A stretch of DNA of 59,836 bases from Amphiplicatus sp046296195 (GTDB taxonomy: Bacteria; Pseudomonadota; Alphaproteobacteria; Caulobacterales; Parvularculaceae): NCBI GenBank assembly GCA_046296195.1, contig JBKBLR010000015.1, forward strand, positions 1-59,836. The letters run 5' to 3'. Under the pieces are notes generated by a model, which had not been told where the DNA came from, did no database searches, and was given only the letters and a program-made list of their open reading frames with translations. Shown piece after piece: positions 8,543 to 17,137 of this stretch (position 1 is the stretch's first letter; each line of letters begins with the position of its first letter). The position numbers were made by a program, and so were the translations under genes.

Positions 8543-9058
8543 TCAGCGCGACCGCAGGAGATCGGCGCCCGCGGCGATGAAGCCGAGCGCGAATAACATT
8601 CCTGCGATCGTGAAGGCGAGCTCGCCTTGCCCCATCGATCCGCCGGCGACGCTGACGATTGCGGCGGCGATCCAGGCGAACGCGGCGAGCGGGGCCATGC
8701 ACGCCATCAAGAGCGCGACCGAGAAAACGAGAAGCCCGGCGCCGATGACCTGTGCGCCCGCCGCGTAGATGTCGACGCCGAAGGTGGTCCCGTCAGGTCC
8801 GGTGATCGCGGCGAGCCCCGCCGCCGAGACGATGAAGCCGGCGAGTCCTATTGCGCCAAGGCGGGGAGCATTCGCGAAGTAAAATCCCGCAAGCCCGAAG
8901 AGAAGGCCGACATCAACGATGAGCGCGAAGATTTCGAGGCCCGGCGTCGGCGACGTCCAGTCGAGAAACGGCGAAGCGAGACGCAAGGCGCCTGCCGCGA
9001 TCGCCGCCAGGGCGGCAAGGGGGTAGGGGGAGAAGGCGCGGCGTTGATCGGCGGCCAT
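8543..9058 (-). CDS. Multi-pass membrane protein, unknown function
   Basis: About 171 residues from the ATG at 9058 (MAADQRRAFSPYP), with five or six hydrophobic stretches: LAALAAIAAGALRL, IFALIVDVGLLFGLAGF, AIGLAGFIVSAAGLAAI, VIGAGLLVFSVALLMAC, LAAFAWIAAAIVSV and FTIAGMLFALGFIAAG. I see no catalytic motif. The open frame extends upstream to 9160, but that part would overlap the lpdA start and has no hydrophobic or conserved character. GGAGG lies about 17 bases before the chosen ATG, rather far, so the start is uncertain. It is divergent from lpdA with about 100 bases between. Confidence 0.6.
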   Translation of the reverse strand: MAADQRRAFSPYPLAALAAIAAGALRLASPFLDWTSPTPGLEIFALIVDVGLLFGLAGFYFANAPRLGAIGLAGFIVSAAGLAAITGPDGTTFGVDIYAAGAQVIGAGLLVFSVALLMACMAPLAAFAWIAAAIVSVAGGSMGQGELAFTIAGMLFALGFIAAGADLLRSR

Positions 9059-9159
9059 GCGAAGAAATGTATGGTCCTCCGCTAGCGCCGTAAACCCGGC
9101 TTGCGCCGGACGGGGGCCAAGGCGATATGGTCGCAAGAGCGCGAGGACGGAGAGCGTCA

Positions 9160-10575
9160 ATGGGCGAAAAGACTTGCGATGTCGTCGTGATCGGGGCGGG
9201 CCCCGGGGGCTATGTCGCGGCGATCCGCGCGGCGCAGCTCGGGCTCAAAACGATCATCGTCGAGCGCGAGCATCTCGGCGGGGTGTGCCTCAACTGGGGC
9301 TGCATCCCGACCAAGGCGCTGCTTCGCACGGCGGAAGTCTACACCAACATGAAGCACGCGGCGTCGTTCGGGCTCAAAGCCGACAATGTCGGCTTCGATC
9401 TCGACGCGGTCGTTAAGCGCTCGCGCGACGTCGCCGGCAAGCTCTCGGGCGGCATCGGCTACCTGATGAAGAAGAATAAGATCGAGGTGGTGATGGGCGC
9501 GGCGAAGCTCGAAAAGGGCGCCGCCGCGCCGCTCGTCCGTGTCAGGACGAAAGAGGGCGAGGACGTCATCAAGGGCAAGCACGTCATCCTCGCGACCGGA
9601 GCGCGCGCCCGCACCATTCCCGCGGCCGGCCTTGAGCCCGACGGCAGGTTCATCTGGACCGCGAAAGAGGCGATGATTCCCGATGCGATGCCGAAAAACC
9701 TCCTCGTCATCGGCTCTGGCGCGATCGGCATCGAATTCGCGAGCTTCTATCGCGCGCTCGGCGCCGAGGTGACGGTCGTCGAGATGGTCGACCGCATTCT
9801 GCCCGCCGAGGATGAGGAAATCTCCGCCTTCGCCTTCAAGCAGTTCCGCAAGGCAGGGATGAAAATCCTCACCGGCGCCAGCGTCGCAAAGCTGGAAAAA
9901 GGCAAGGCGAGCGTCACCGCGCACATCAAGACCGCGGACGGCAAGGTCGAAACGATGGAGGCCGACCGCGTGATCCTCGCCATCGGCATCACCGGCAATG
10001 TCGAGACTCTCGGGCTCGAAGCGCTCGGCGTCAAAGTCGAGAAGGGCCATGTCGTCGTCGATGAATGGCTGCGGACGGGCGTGCCCGGCCTTTACGCCAT
10101 CGGCGACCTCACCGGGCCGCCCTGGCTCGCGCACAAGGCGAGCCATGAAGGCGTCATCTGCGTCGAGAAGATCGCGGGCCTGCCGCACGTCCACCCGCTC
10201 GACGTCACGAAGATCCCAGGCTGCACCTATTCAAATCCGCAGGTGGCGAGCGTCGGCCTTACCGAGGCGAAGGCGAAAGCCGCCAGCAAAAAGGTCAAGG
10301 TCGGCCGTTTCCCCTTCAACGGCAATGGCAAGGCGATCGCGCTCGGTGAGCCCGAGGGCCTGGTGAAGGTCGTCTTCGACGAGGCGACCGGGGAATTATT
10401 GGGCGCCCACATGATCGGCGCGGAAGTCACCGAACTCATCCAGGGCTACGCCATCGCGCGGACGATGGAAGGCACCGAAGAAGACCTCATGCACACGATC
10501 TTCCCGCACCCGACGCTCTCAGAAATGATGCACGAGGCGGTGCTGGACGCTTATGGGCGCGTGGTGCATGTGTGA
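9160..10575 (+). CDS. lpdA: Dihydrolipoyl dehydrogenase (E3)
   Basis: A 471-residue FAD disulfide oxidoreductase that reoxidises dihydrolipoamide with NAD+ in pyruvate and 2-oxoglutarate dehydrogenase complexes. The FAD site is VVVIGAGPGGYVAA (8-21), the redox disulfide C43-C48 sits in GGVCLNWGCIP, the NAD site is VIGSGAIGIEFA in mid-protein, and the C-terminal interface carries the His-Glu pair in HPTLSEMMHEA. Length is normal. The ATG at 9160 has GGAGAG about 7 bases upstream; an earlier ATG at 9127 would add a basic tail without family support. E1 and E2 genes are not downstream, so it is either the end of an operon whose start lies elsewhere or a stand-alone copy. Confidence 0.95.
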   Translation: MGEKTCDVVVIGAGPGGYVAAIRAAQLGLKTIIVEREHLGGVCLNWGCIPTKALLRTAEVYTNMKHAASFGLKADNVGFDLDAVVKRSRDVAGKLSGGIGYLMKKNKIEVVMGAAKLEKGAAAPLVRVRTKEGEDVIKGKHVILATGARARTIPAAGLEPDGRFIWTAKEAMIPDAMPKNLLVIGSGAIGIEFASFYRALGAEVTVVEMVDRILPAEDEEISAFAFKQFRKAGMKILTGASVAKLEKGKASVTAHIKTADGKVETMEADRVILAIGITGNVETLGLEALGVKVEKGHVVVDEWLRTGVPGLYAIGDLTGPPWLAHKASHEGVICVEKIAGLPHVHPLDVTKIPGCTYSNPQVASVGLTEAKAKAASKKVKVGRFPFNGNGKAIALGEPEGLVKVVFDEATGELLGAHMIGAEVTELIQGYAIARTMEGTEEDLMHTIFPHPTLSEMMHEAVLDAYGRVVHV

Positions 10576-10857
10576 GGGCCGGGCAAGGCCGGCCGTCATC
10601 CCGGGGGCGCGCGCAGCGCGGAAACCCTCGTTCCTTCTTCTGAACGCCGCGTTCCGCTCCGGGGATAGGGGGCGAACGGAACGCCGAAGCGCACAATCCC
10701 CTCCGTACACGGATCGGCGTTAACCATCTATCCTGCTGATTTCATTCCGAATCAAAAATCCGTCCCACCCCTTGCCGGCGGCTTTATGATGGCGGGATGG
10801 AAACGGGTTGTGATGTTGGCGAAATGGTCGGCCTTAACCTCCCGCTTGCGGGGACGT

Positions 10858-10880
10858 CGAAAGTCGCATCGCGACTTTCG
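10858..10880. repeat. Perfect 10-bp inverted repeat (hairpin 1)
   Basis: CGAAAGTCGC, a 3-base ATC loop, then GCGACTTTCG. It is preceded by a smaller CCCGC-TT-GCGGG hairpin. No T-run follows it on either side, so simple intrinsic termination is unlikely. It could be part of a structured leader or a REP-like element upstream of the helicase gene. Confidence 0.6.
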
Positions 10881-10923
10881 GGCGGGGGGAGCTTTGCGCA
10901 TGGTGGATTTGGCGCCCCCACCC

Positions 10924-10942
10924 AAAACCGCGGCGCGGTTTT
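10924..10942. repeat. 8-bp inverted repeat with A/T ends (hairpin 2)
   Basis: AAAACCGC, loop GGC, GCGGTTTT. The flanking A and T runs make it look like a short bidirectional intrinsic terminator, but the GC part of the stem is only four pairs. A further CCCC-GCAAA-GGGG hairpin follows about 10 bases downstream. Confidence 0.5.
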
Positions 10943-11105
10943 AGTCGCCCCGCAAAGGGGTGGCGAAGAGGCGCAGTCCGCCGCGGGGCGGTCGGGCGGC
11001 GGGGCGGAGAACGCCCGGTCCCTCCGAACTCTCCGAAGTTTCCGGATTTTCCGGAAAGCCGCGCGGGGCTTGATCGGCGGGCCCGCGCCTGCCTTTCCTG
11101 CCGCC

Positions 11106-13529
11106 ATGGACGGCGAGGCCCCGCATTTGCCCGAAGCCTTCGCGCGCTGGTTCGCCGCGCGCGGCTGGCGCGTGCGCGACCATCAGCTTGAATGCCTCGC
11201 GCTTGCGGCGGCGGGTCGTTCGCACCTTCTCATCGCGCCGACGGGCGCGGGCAAGACGCTCGCCGGCTTCCTGCCGAGCCTTGTCGATCTTGCAACGACC
11301 AGGTCCGGGGTCGGGGTTCACACGCTCTATGTCTCGCCCTTGAAGGCGCTCGCGGTTGATATCGCGCGCAATCTCGAAGCGCCGGTTTCGGAGATGGATT
11401 TGCCCGTCCGTATCGAGACGCGCACGGGCGACACGCCGCCCCAGCGCCGGCAGCGGCAGAAGCTCAACCCGCCCGACATCCTGCTGACGACGCCCGAACA
11501 GGTCGCGCTGATGCTGACGCATCAGGATGCTTCGCAATTCTTCGCCTCGCTGAAGTCCGTCATCATCGACGAGATTCATGCGATCTTCGCCACCAAGCGC
11601 GGGCACCTGCTCGCGCTCGGGCTCGCCCGCCTCCGGCGCCTTGCGCCGGGCTTGCGCGTGACGGGCCTCTCCGCGACCGTGCCGGACGCTGCGCCCCTCC
11701 TAGACTTCATCGGCGGCGGGGCGGCGCTCGTGCGCGCAAGCCCCGGGGCGAAACCGGAAGTCGCCATTCTCGATTCCGAAAATCGCATCCCGTGGTCCGG
11801 ACATTCGGCGCGCCATGCTCTGGCGGAAGTCTATGAAGCGATCCGAGCCGCCAGGATGGCGCTCGTCTTCGTCAACACGCGCGCGCAGGCCGAGCTCACC
11901 TTCCAGGCGCTGTGGGCCGCCAATGACGACAATCTCCCCATCGCGCTCCATCACGGCTCGCTCGATGTCGAGCAGCGCCGTCGCGTCGAGGCGGCGATGG
12001 CGAAAGGAACTTTGCGCGCCATCGTCGCGACCTCGACGCTCGACCTCGGCATCGACTGGGGCGATGTCGACCTCGTCATCCAGATCGGCGCGCCGAAAGG
12101 CGCAAGCCGCCTGACGCAGCGCATCGGACGCGCCAATCACCGCATGGATGAGCCTTCGGCCGCGCTGCTCGTGCCCGGCAACCGCTTCGAGATGCTCGAA
12201 TGCGTCGCGGCGCAGGAAGCGATCAATGAGGGCGCGCTCGACGGCGAGGCCCCGCGCGAGGGCGCGCTCGACGTGCTCGCCCAGCATGTGACGGGCCTTG
12301 CCTGCTCGGCGCCCTTCGACGCCGACGCTCTTTATACGGAGGTGCGGTCGGCGGCGCCCTACGGAGGGCTTTCCCGCGAGGAGTTCGACCGTGTGCTCGA
12401 TTTCGCCGCCACCGGCGGCTATGCGCTGAAGAGCTATGAGCGCTTCAGGAAGATCGTGAGAACGCCGGAGGGGCTGTGGCGCATCCGCAATGCGCAGGTC
12501 GCTCAACAGCACCGTATGAACGCCGGCGTCATCATCGACGCCCCTTCCTTCACCATCCGTCTTGCACGGAACGGGCGGGGCGGGCGCAAGCTCGGCACGG
12601 TCGAGGAGTGGTTCATCGAGGGCCTCGCGCCCGGCGACACCTTCCTCTTCGCGGGCGAGGTGCTGCGCTTTCAAGGCGTCGAAGGAACCGATGCTTATGT
12701 CACGCGCGCGCCCGGCGAGGATCCGAAGATCCCTTCATGGAACGGCGGCAAGTTTCCGCTCTCCACCTTTCTTGCAACCCGCGTGCGCGCCATCATCGCC
12801 GACCCCGCGCGCTGGCGTGCGCTGCCCGACCAGATCAGGGACTGGCTCAGCGTGCAGAGGGAGGTTTCCGTCATTCCACGCATGGAGGAGATGCTCATCG
12901 AGACCTTTCCGAACAATGGCCGGAATTTTCTCGTCTGCTATCCCTTCGATGGACGGCTCGCGCACCAGACGCTCGGCATGCTGCTGACGCGGCGGCTCGA
13001 GCGAGCGGGCGTGCAGCCTTTGGGTTTCGTGCCGACCGAATATTCGCTCTCGGTTTGGGCGCGGAAAGACATGTCCGGCCTCGACATGGGAGCCCTGTTC
13101 GATGAGGACATGCTGGGCGATGATCTTGAAAGCTGGCTCGCCGAGTCGGTGCTGATGAAGCGTACCTTCCGCGACTGCGCCGTCATCGCCGGGCTCATCG
13201 ACCGGCGCCATCCCGGCCAGACGAAGACGGGCCGGCAGGTGACGTTCTCGGCCGACCTCATCCATGACGTTCTGAAGGAGCATGAGCCGGATCACCTTCT
13301 GATGAAGGCGGCCTGGGCGGACGCCGCCCGCGGTTATCTCGACCTTGCGCGTTTGCAAGGGCTGCTGGCGCGGGTCAGGGGCCGCTTGCGCCATGCGGCG
13401 CTGTCGCGCGTTTCGCCGCTTGCCGTGCCGGTGATGCTCGAAATAAACAAGGAGATGATCGCCGGCGAAGGCCATGAAGCGATGCTGAAGGACGCCTCCG
13501 AGGCGCTGATCAGGGAAGCGATGGGATAG
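11106..13529 (+). CDS. Ligase-associated DNA damage response DEXH-box helicase (Lhr-like)
   Basis: An 807-residue superfamily 2 helicase: Walker A APTGAGKT (K50), DEIH at 155-158, motif III GLSAT near 190, motif VI QRIGRANH, and the long C-terminal region of Lhr-type enzymes. It is the helicase of the ligase-associated repair cluster, which elsewhere also includes an ATP-dependent ligase and a metallo-beta-lactamase exonuclease. Here only the endonuclease PdeM follows, overlapping by one base (TAGTG), so the two are translationally coupled. The ATG at 11106 was chosen because alignment-like features start there; the open frame upstream is low-complexity. Expected role: unwinding or remodelling DNA during repair. 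Confidence 0.88.
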   Translation: MDGEAPHLPEAFARWFAARGWRVRDHQLECLALAAAGRSHLLIAPTGAGKTLAGFLPSLVDLATTRSGVGVHTLYVSPLKALAVDIARNLEAPVSEMDLPVRIETRTGDTPPQRRQRQKLNPPDILLTTPEQVALMLTHQDASQFFASLKSVIIDEIHAIFATKRGHLLALGLARLRRLAPGLRVTGLSATVPDAAPLLDFIGGGAALVRASPGAKPEVAILDSENRIPWSGHSARHALAEVYEAIRAARMALVFVNTRAQAELTFQALWAANDDNLPIALHHGSLDVEQRRRVEAAMAKGTLRAIVATSTLDLGIDWGDVDLVIQIGAPKGASRLTQRIGRANHRMDEPSAALLVPGNRFEMLECVAAQEAINEGALDGEAPREGALDVLAQHVTGLACSAPFDADALYTEVRSAAPYGGLSREEFDRVLDFAATGGYALKSYERFRKIVRTPEGLWRIRNAQVAQQHRMNAGVIIDAPSFTIRLARNGRGGRKLGTVEEWFIEGLAPGDTFLFAGEVLRFQGVEGTDAYVTRAPGEDPKIPSWNGGKFPLSTFLATRVRAIIADPARWRALPDQIRDWLSVQREVSVIPRMEEMLIETFPNNGRNFLVCYPFDGRLAHQTLGMLLTRRLERAGVQPLGFVPTEYSLSVWARKDMSGLDMGALFDEDMLGDDLESWLAESVLMKRTFRDCAVIAGLIDRRHPGQTKTGRQVTFSADLIHDVLKEHEPDHLLMKAAWADAARGYLDLARLQGLLARVRGRLRHAALSRVSPLAVPVMLEINKEMIAGEGHEAMLKDASEALIREAMG

Positions 13530-14239
13530 TGAGTGAGAAGCCTTTCATTCTGGTGAATGGCGAGCGTGTCGCGCTCCTCACCGCGGGCGCCTTGTGGATA
13601 GAAGGCGCGCAGGCGCTCGTCGTCTCCGACCTCCATTTCGAGAAGGGCTCGCACTACGCGCAGAAGGGCGTCTTGCTGCCGCCCTATGACACGCGCACGA
13701 CGCTCCGGCGCCTTGCGGCGCTGATGAAGAAGCTGCAGCCGAAGAGGGTCGTTTCACTCGGCGACGCCTTCCACGACGGCGGGGCGGAATCGCGCATGGA
13801 TGAGGCGGATGCGGCGCTGTTGTCAGCGCTCACCGCCGGGGCTGACTGGCTGTGGATCCTCGGCAATCACGATCCGGAGCCGCCGGCGCGCTTTGCCGGC
13901 GCCGTTGAGACCGTGGCGCGCATCGGGGCGCTCCTGTTCCGGCACGAGCCCGCGCTTGCCGCCGGGGAGGGCGAGGTCGCAGGCCACCTCCACCCGGTCG
14001 CGCGCGTCAGGACCGAGCGCGGCGCGATTCGCCGGCGCTGCTTCGTGACCGACGGTGCAAGGCTCGTGATGCCGGCCTTTGGGGCCTATGCGGGCGGGCT
14101 CAACGTGCTCGATCAGGCCTTCGCCCCGCTCTTCGCCGAACCGGTCGCCCACGTGCTCGGCGGGGATGGCGTTTATCCCTTCTGGGGCAAGGCGTTGCTT
14201 GCTGATCCAGGACAGGCGGCCGCCCGCCGGGCCGGTTGA
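13529..14239 (+). CDS. pdeM: Ligase-associated DNA damage response endonuclease PdeM
   Basis: A 236-residue calcineurin-like metallophosphoesterase. Metal ligands are all visible: D34/H36 in SDLHFEKG, D79 in SLGDAFHD, N113/H114 in LGNHD, and H153/H155 in AGHLHP. Members of this family accompany the Lhr-like helicase and an ATP-dependent ligase in a bacterial repair cluster. The GTG start overlaps the helicase stop by one base, so it is very likely co-translated. The ligase and exonuclease partners are not in the window and should lie elsewhere in the genome. Confidence 0.9.
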   Translation: MSEKPFILVNGERVALLTAGALWIEGAQALVVSDLHFEKGSHYAQKGVLLPPYDTRTTLRRLAALMKKLQPKRVVSLGDAFHDGGAESRMDEADAALLSALTAGADWLWILGNHDPEPPARFAGAVETVARIGALLFRHEPALAAGEGEVAGHLHPVARVRTERGAIRRRCFVTDGARLVMPAFGAYAGGLNVLDQAFAPLFAEPVAHVLGGDGVYPFWGKALLADPGQAAARRAG

Positions 14240-14300
14240 CAGGCCGGAGCCTCGCGGCTATCCCCCGCGCTCCCGATTCCAGAGACCCCCGAGTAGACCC

Positions 14301-14426
14301 ATGAAAGTCCGCAGCTCCCTCAAGTCGCTGAAAGCGCGCCACAAGGATTGCCGCATCGTGCGCCGCAAGGGCCGGGTCTATGTCATCAACAAGACCCAGA
14401 AGCGCTTCAAGGCGCGCCAGGGCTGA
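14301..14426 (+). CDS. rpmJ: 50S ribosomal protein L36
   Basis: A 41-residue basic protein beginning MKVRSSLKSLKARHKDC with the RRKGRVYVINKTQKRFKARQ tail typical of bL36 in alphaproteobacteria. It keeps only one of the cysteines of zinc-binding L36 (C17), i.e. the zinc-independent type. It sits 61 bases after pdeM on the same strand. L36 is the smallest large-subunit protein and helps assemble the peptidyl-transferase side of the ribosome. Confidence 0.95.
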   Translation: MKVRSSLKSLKARHKDCRIVRRKGRVYVINKTQKRFKARQG

Positions 14427-14501
14427 CCCTCGCGTCTGGTTAACCGGCTGTTACAGAAAATTCGTGGCCGGGGTGCGCGCTCTCGCGTATGCTGTCGGTC
14501 G

Positions 14502-15047
14502 ATGCGGCTCTTTCTCGTCGTCTTTCTGGGGGCGTTGACGGTGTCTGGATCGGCGCTTGCCGATCAGACGGACCCGAGGCTCGACCCGCTCTTCGAGCAG
14601 CTTCGGACGGGCGAGGCGGAGGACGCTGACGCCGCCGCCGCCGAGATCGACGCCATCTGGACTGACTCGGCAAGTGACACCGTTGATGTGCTTGTGGCGC
14701 GGTCGCTTGAAAGCCTTGACGCAGGCCGCTTCGATCTCGCCCAAGCCCTGCTCGACCATGTCGTCGGCCTTAGCCCTCGCTTCGCGCAAGGGTACGCGCT
14801 GCGCGGCGCGGCGCGTACGGCGGCGGGCGATCAGGCCGGGGCGATCGCCGATTTCAGCCGCGCCATCGAGCTTGAGCCGCGCCATTTCGAGGCCCGCATC
14901 GCGCTTGCGGAAATCATGCTGGCGGGCGGCGACGAACGCGGCGCCTATGCGATGCTGCAGAAGGCGCTCGAATGGAACCCGCATGAGGCCCATGCGCGAG
15001 AACGCGCCCGGCTGCTGCGCCAAAAGCTCGACGGACGGGAAATCTAG
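14502..15047 (+). CDS. Secreted TPR-repeat protein
   Basis: A 181-residue protein with a signal peptide (MRLFLVVFLGALTVSGSALA, cleavage before DQTD) and two or three tetratricopeptide repeats: ESLDAGRFDLAQALLDHVVG, then an almost ideal repeat ending GAIADFSRAIELEP, then AEIMLAGGDERGAYAMLQKA. TPR domains mediate protein-protein contacts; this one would act in the periplasm. No partner is apparent. It starts 75 bases after rpmJ. Confidence 0.75.
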   Translation: MRLFLVVFLGALTVSGSALADQTDPRLDPLFEQLRTGEAEDADAAAAEIDAIWTDSASDTVDVLVARSLESLDAGRFDLAQALLDHVVGLSPRFAQGYALRGAARTAAGDQAGAIADFSRAIELEPRHFEARIALAEIMLAGGDERGAYAMLQKALEWNPHEAHARERARLLRQKLDGREI

Positions 15048-15119
15048 GCCCTGTTCTCCGCCAGATCAGCCGAAGACCGCGGTCGGAAGTTCTGATTTCA
15101 AGGGCGTTTGAAACAGGAA

Positions 15120-15133
15120 CCGCCCGGAGGCGG
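15120..15133. terminator. Short GC hairpin after the TPR gene
   Basis: CCGCC-CGGA-GGCGG, a 5-bp stem 73 bases past the TPR stop. It lacks a T-run, so if it terminates transcription it would not be a classic intrinsic terminator. The rest of the 188-base gap to the convergent DUF2892 gene shows nothing recognisable. Confidence 0.25.
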
Positions 15134-15235
15134 CCGGCGCATGCGTCAGCCGGCGGGGCGCGCATCCGATGAGCGGCTCGGGAATGTCAGTCGGCGATGG
15201 AGACGGCAAAGCCTCCTTGCGCCGGCGTCAGGACG

Positions 15236-15439
15236 CTATTTCGTCTTGCGCGTTGAAAGCCGGAACGGCGCATAAAGCGGACAGAAGCCGACGAGGCTGG
15301 TCAGCACGAAGACGCCGGCGAGCACCAGAAGCCCGGTCCCGACCGGCCCCTGAAGTTTTCCGGTGAAATAGAAATAGGCGATGGCTGCAGCGATCAGCAG
15401 ACGCACCATCCGGTCGATGGCGCCCATATTGGGTTTCAT
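15236..15439 (-). CDS. DUF2892 small membrane protein
   Basis: A 67-residue protein starting MKPNMGAIDRMVRLLIAAAI with two hydrophobic helices and a conserved end (TSLVGFCPLYAPFRLSTRK). N-x-G-x-x-D-R and G-x-C-P-L-Y are hallmarks of the DUF2892 family, also found fused to rhodanese domains (YgaP). The family is often near sulfur-handling genes. Here an MBL-fold hydrolase of the glyoxalase II/persulfide-dioxygenase-like superfamily lies just upstream on the same strand, which weakly suggests a sulfur theme. A ribosome site (AGGGAGAC) precedes the ATG. Confidence 0.85.
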   Translation of the reverse strand: MKPNMGAIDRMVRLLIAAAIAYFYFTGKLQGPVGTGLLVLAGVFVLTSLVGFCPLYAPFRLSTRKTK

Positions 15440-15462
15440 GTCGGTCTCCCTTTGTCAGGGTC

Positions 15463-15549
15463 TCATCGCATCGCCTCAATGAGAAAGCCGATGGCCAGCG
15501 CCGAGGCCAGGCACAGCCCGCAAACAGCCATCAGCTTCGCCCACGTCAT
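15463..15549 (-). CDS. 28-residue hydrophobic micro-ORF
   Basis: ATG at 15549 encodes MTWAKLMAVCGLCLASALAI followed by GFLIEAMR: one transmembrane helix with two cysteines. It lies between the MBL-fold gene and DUF2892 on the same strand, ending 23 bases before the DUF2892 ATG. An AGGGG lies about 13 bases upstream, a weak ribosome site. Small single-helix proteins are common companions of membrane genes, but a chance frame is possible. Confidence 0.3.
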   Translation of the reverse strand: MTWAKLMAVCGLCLASALAIGFLIEAMR

Positions 15550-15632
15550 TGCGGCGCACGCACCCCTAGGACACGATGCAATGATAACGATTGTTCCCGT
15601 GAAAGAGAGCGACGCATTGTCGCGCTCTTATG

Positions 15633-16379
15633 TCAGGTCCAGCGTTTCGTCGTCCGTTGGGCGAGGGCGTCCGGCGCTTCGACCGCTGCGCCCTGATAGC
15701 CGGTCAGGTGATCGGCGACGAAGGGATTGGTTTGCCGCTCACGTCCGAAGGTGGACATCGGCCCGTGCCCAGGCACGAAGCGCATATCTGGTCCGAGCGG
15801 CCACAATTTTTCGGTGATCGAGCGGATCAGTGTCGCATGGTCGCCGCGCGGAAAATCCGTGCGGCCGATCGAGCCCGCAAAGAGCACGTCGCCGACAAAA
15901 GCCAGCTTCGCGGCGCGGTTGAAAATGACGACATGGCCTGGCGTATGGCCGGGCGTGTGGACGACCTCGAACGTCATTCCATCGAGCTCGAGGCTGTCGC
16001 CGTCATCGAGCCATCGGTCGGGCGTGCAGTTCTCGCCATCCTCGATGCCGAAGCGCAGCCAGCTTTCACGGATCTGGTTCAGCCAGAAGACTTCTTCCTT
16101 CTGCGGCCCTTCGATCGGCGCGCCGGTGCGGCGCTTGATCTCTACCGCCGCGCCGGCGTGATCGAGATGGCCATGAGTGAGCCAGATCTTGACGATGTCG
16201 GCGTTGATCTCGCGCGCCGCCGCCATGATCTTGTCAGCTTCGCCGCCCGGATCGACGACGGCGGCTTTGCCGCTCGCCGCCCGGATGAGCGAACAGTTCT
16301 GCTGAAACGGCGTGACCGGAACGATCTGGACGGTGAAGGGCGGGGCCTCCGCCATGGCGGGTGATCCTGACTGGCTCAT
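15633..16379 (-). CDS. MBL-fold metallo-hydrolase (glyoxalase II-like)
   Basis: About 248 residues. The metallo-beta-lactamase motif THGHLDHAG, followed by HTPGHTPGH, GDVLFAGSIGRTDFPRGD and PGHGPMSTFGRERQTNPF, places it with the glyoxalase II-like hydrolases (YcbL/GloB type) that cleave thioesters such as S-lactoylglutathione. It lacks the extended C-terminal domain of classical GloB, so substrate is uncertain. MSQSGS at 16379 was chosen as start; MAEAPPF at 16355 is nearly as good. DUF2892 lies downstream on the same strand. Confidence 0.85.
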   Translation of the reverse strand: MSQSGSPAMAEAPPFTVQIVPVTPFQQNCSLIRAASGKAAVVDPGGEADKIMAAAREINADIVKIWLTHGHLDHAGAAVEIKRRTGAPIEGPQKEEVFWLNQIRESWLRFGIEDGENCTPDRWLDDGDSLELDGMTFEVVHTPGHTPGHVVIFNRAAKLAFVGDVLFAGSIGRTDFPRGDHATLIRSITEKLWPLGPDMRFVPGHGPMSTFGRERQTNPFVADHLTGYQGAAVEAPDALAQRTTKRWT

Positions 16380-16528
16380 GCCGATCCGTCTATGGCGCGC
16401 CCGCGGCGCTGGCAATGTCCGCCCCGTGCAGGCCAGCCGATAGGAAATTTCTATTGAAAGTTTCGACTGCGACGCGGGCCCAGCGTGCGCCGGCGGCCGT
16501 AACGACCATCAGAAACATGAGGCCAACC

Positions 16529-17128
16529 ATGCGAGTGGATCTCATACTCATCGTGTCCTTGTTTTCGGCGTCCGCCGTCGCGATCGAACCTGCGCGCTTG
16601 CCGCATCCGCCGGCGATCGCCGCGCAGGGCGATGTGCAAGGGTCAATGATGACCGAAAACAGCCTTATCGCCGAGGGCGTGCCGATCGACGCGGTGCTCG
16701 GCGGTGACGAAGCGGTCGGCTGGGTTGCGGGCGCTCCGGGCGCCGCCGCCTTGGGCGGTTTCGACCTGGTGAGTTTTTTCGAGTCGGACGGCCCGAAGCC
16801 CGGACGCGCAGAGCACGCGGCGGAGCATCATGGCCGCGTGTTTCTGTTCACCGATCGCCGACATCGCGACCTGTTCGTCTCCGCGCCTGAGCTCTATGCG
16901 CCGGCGTTCGGCGGTTACGATCCTGAAGCGCTGGCGCGCGGATCGCTGCTCGCCGCCGATCCCGAGAACTGGACGATTCATGAGGGTCGGTTGTTCGTCA
17001 GCGGCTCGCCGCGGCTGAAATCAGAGTTCGAGCGGCAAAAGCCCGAAGTCATCAAGGCGGCGCAAGTAAAGTGGGAAGCGGTCGACCGCATGTTTCAGGA
17101 CCGTTTCTTCCGGGCGCATCAGGACTGA
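16529..17128 (+). CDS. Exported YHS-domain protein
   Basis: About 199 residues, starting MRVDLILIVSLFSASAVAIE (signal peptide). The C-terminal half has the YHS layout: GGFDLVSFFESDGPKPG, GRVFLFTDRRHRDLFV, PAFGGYDPEALARGS and a final ENWTIHEGRLFVS. YHS domains of this type occur in small periplasmic proteins of unclear function, sometimes linked to metals; here the usual Tyr-His-Ser core reads GFDLVSFF. A Met-poor Ala/Gly linker separates signal and domain. It is convergent with efp, with a 9-base gap. Confidence 0.7.
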   Translation: MRVDLILIVSLFSASAVAIEPARLPHPPAIAAQGDVQGSMMTENSLIAEGVPIDAVLGGDEAVGWVAGAPGAAALGGFDLVSFFESDGPKPGRAEHAAEHHGRVFLFTDRRHRDLFVSAPELYAPAFGGYDPEALARGSLLAADPENWTIHEGRLFVSGSPRLKSEFERQKPEVIKAAQVKWEAVDRMFQDRFFRAHQD

Positions 17129-17137
17129 CGCAGCCGG

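Larger units (their letters stand above)
10576..11105 (+). other. 530-base non-coding stretch rich in inverted repeats
   Basis: Between lpdA and the helicase I find no convincing gene. The frame of the helicase is open back to 10797, but those 103 extra codons are low-complexity (Gly/Arg/Ser-rich) and lie outside the family. The first part (about 10595-10670) has a GTCATCCCGGGGG...CTCCGGGGATAGG layout, with inverted GGGGAT/ATCCC-type ends like short dispersed intergenic elements of alphaproteobacteria. The second part contains several consecutive hairpins, two of which are listed separately. Confidence 0.45.

Noticed and set aside
10710..10740. CtrA-type box near GTTAACC
   Set aside because: Only a half site; no TTAA-N7-TTAA pair is present here or at 14441.
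10797..11105. N-terminal extension of the helicase by 103 residues
   Set aside because: Low-complexity, outside the family and full of palindromes; ATG 11106 fits better.
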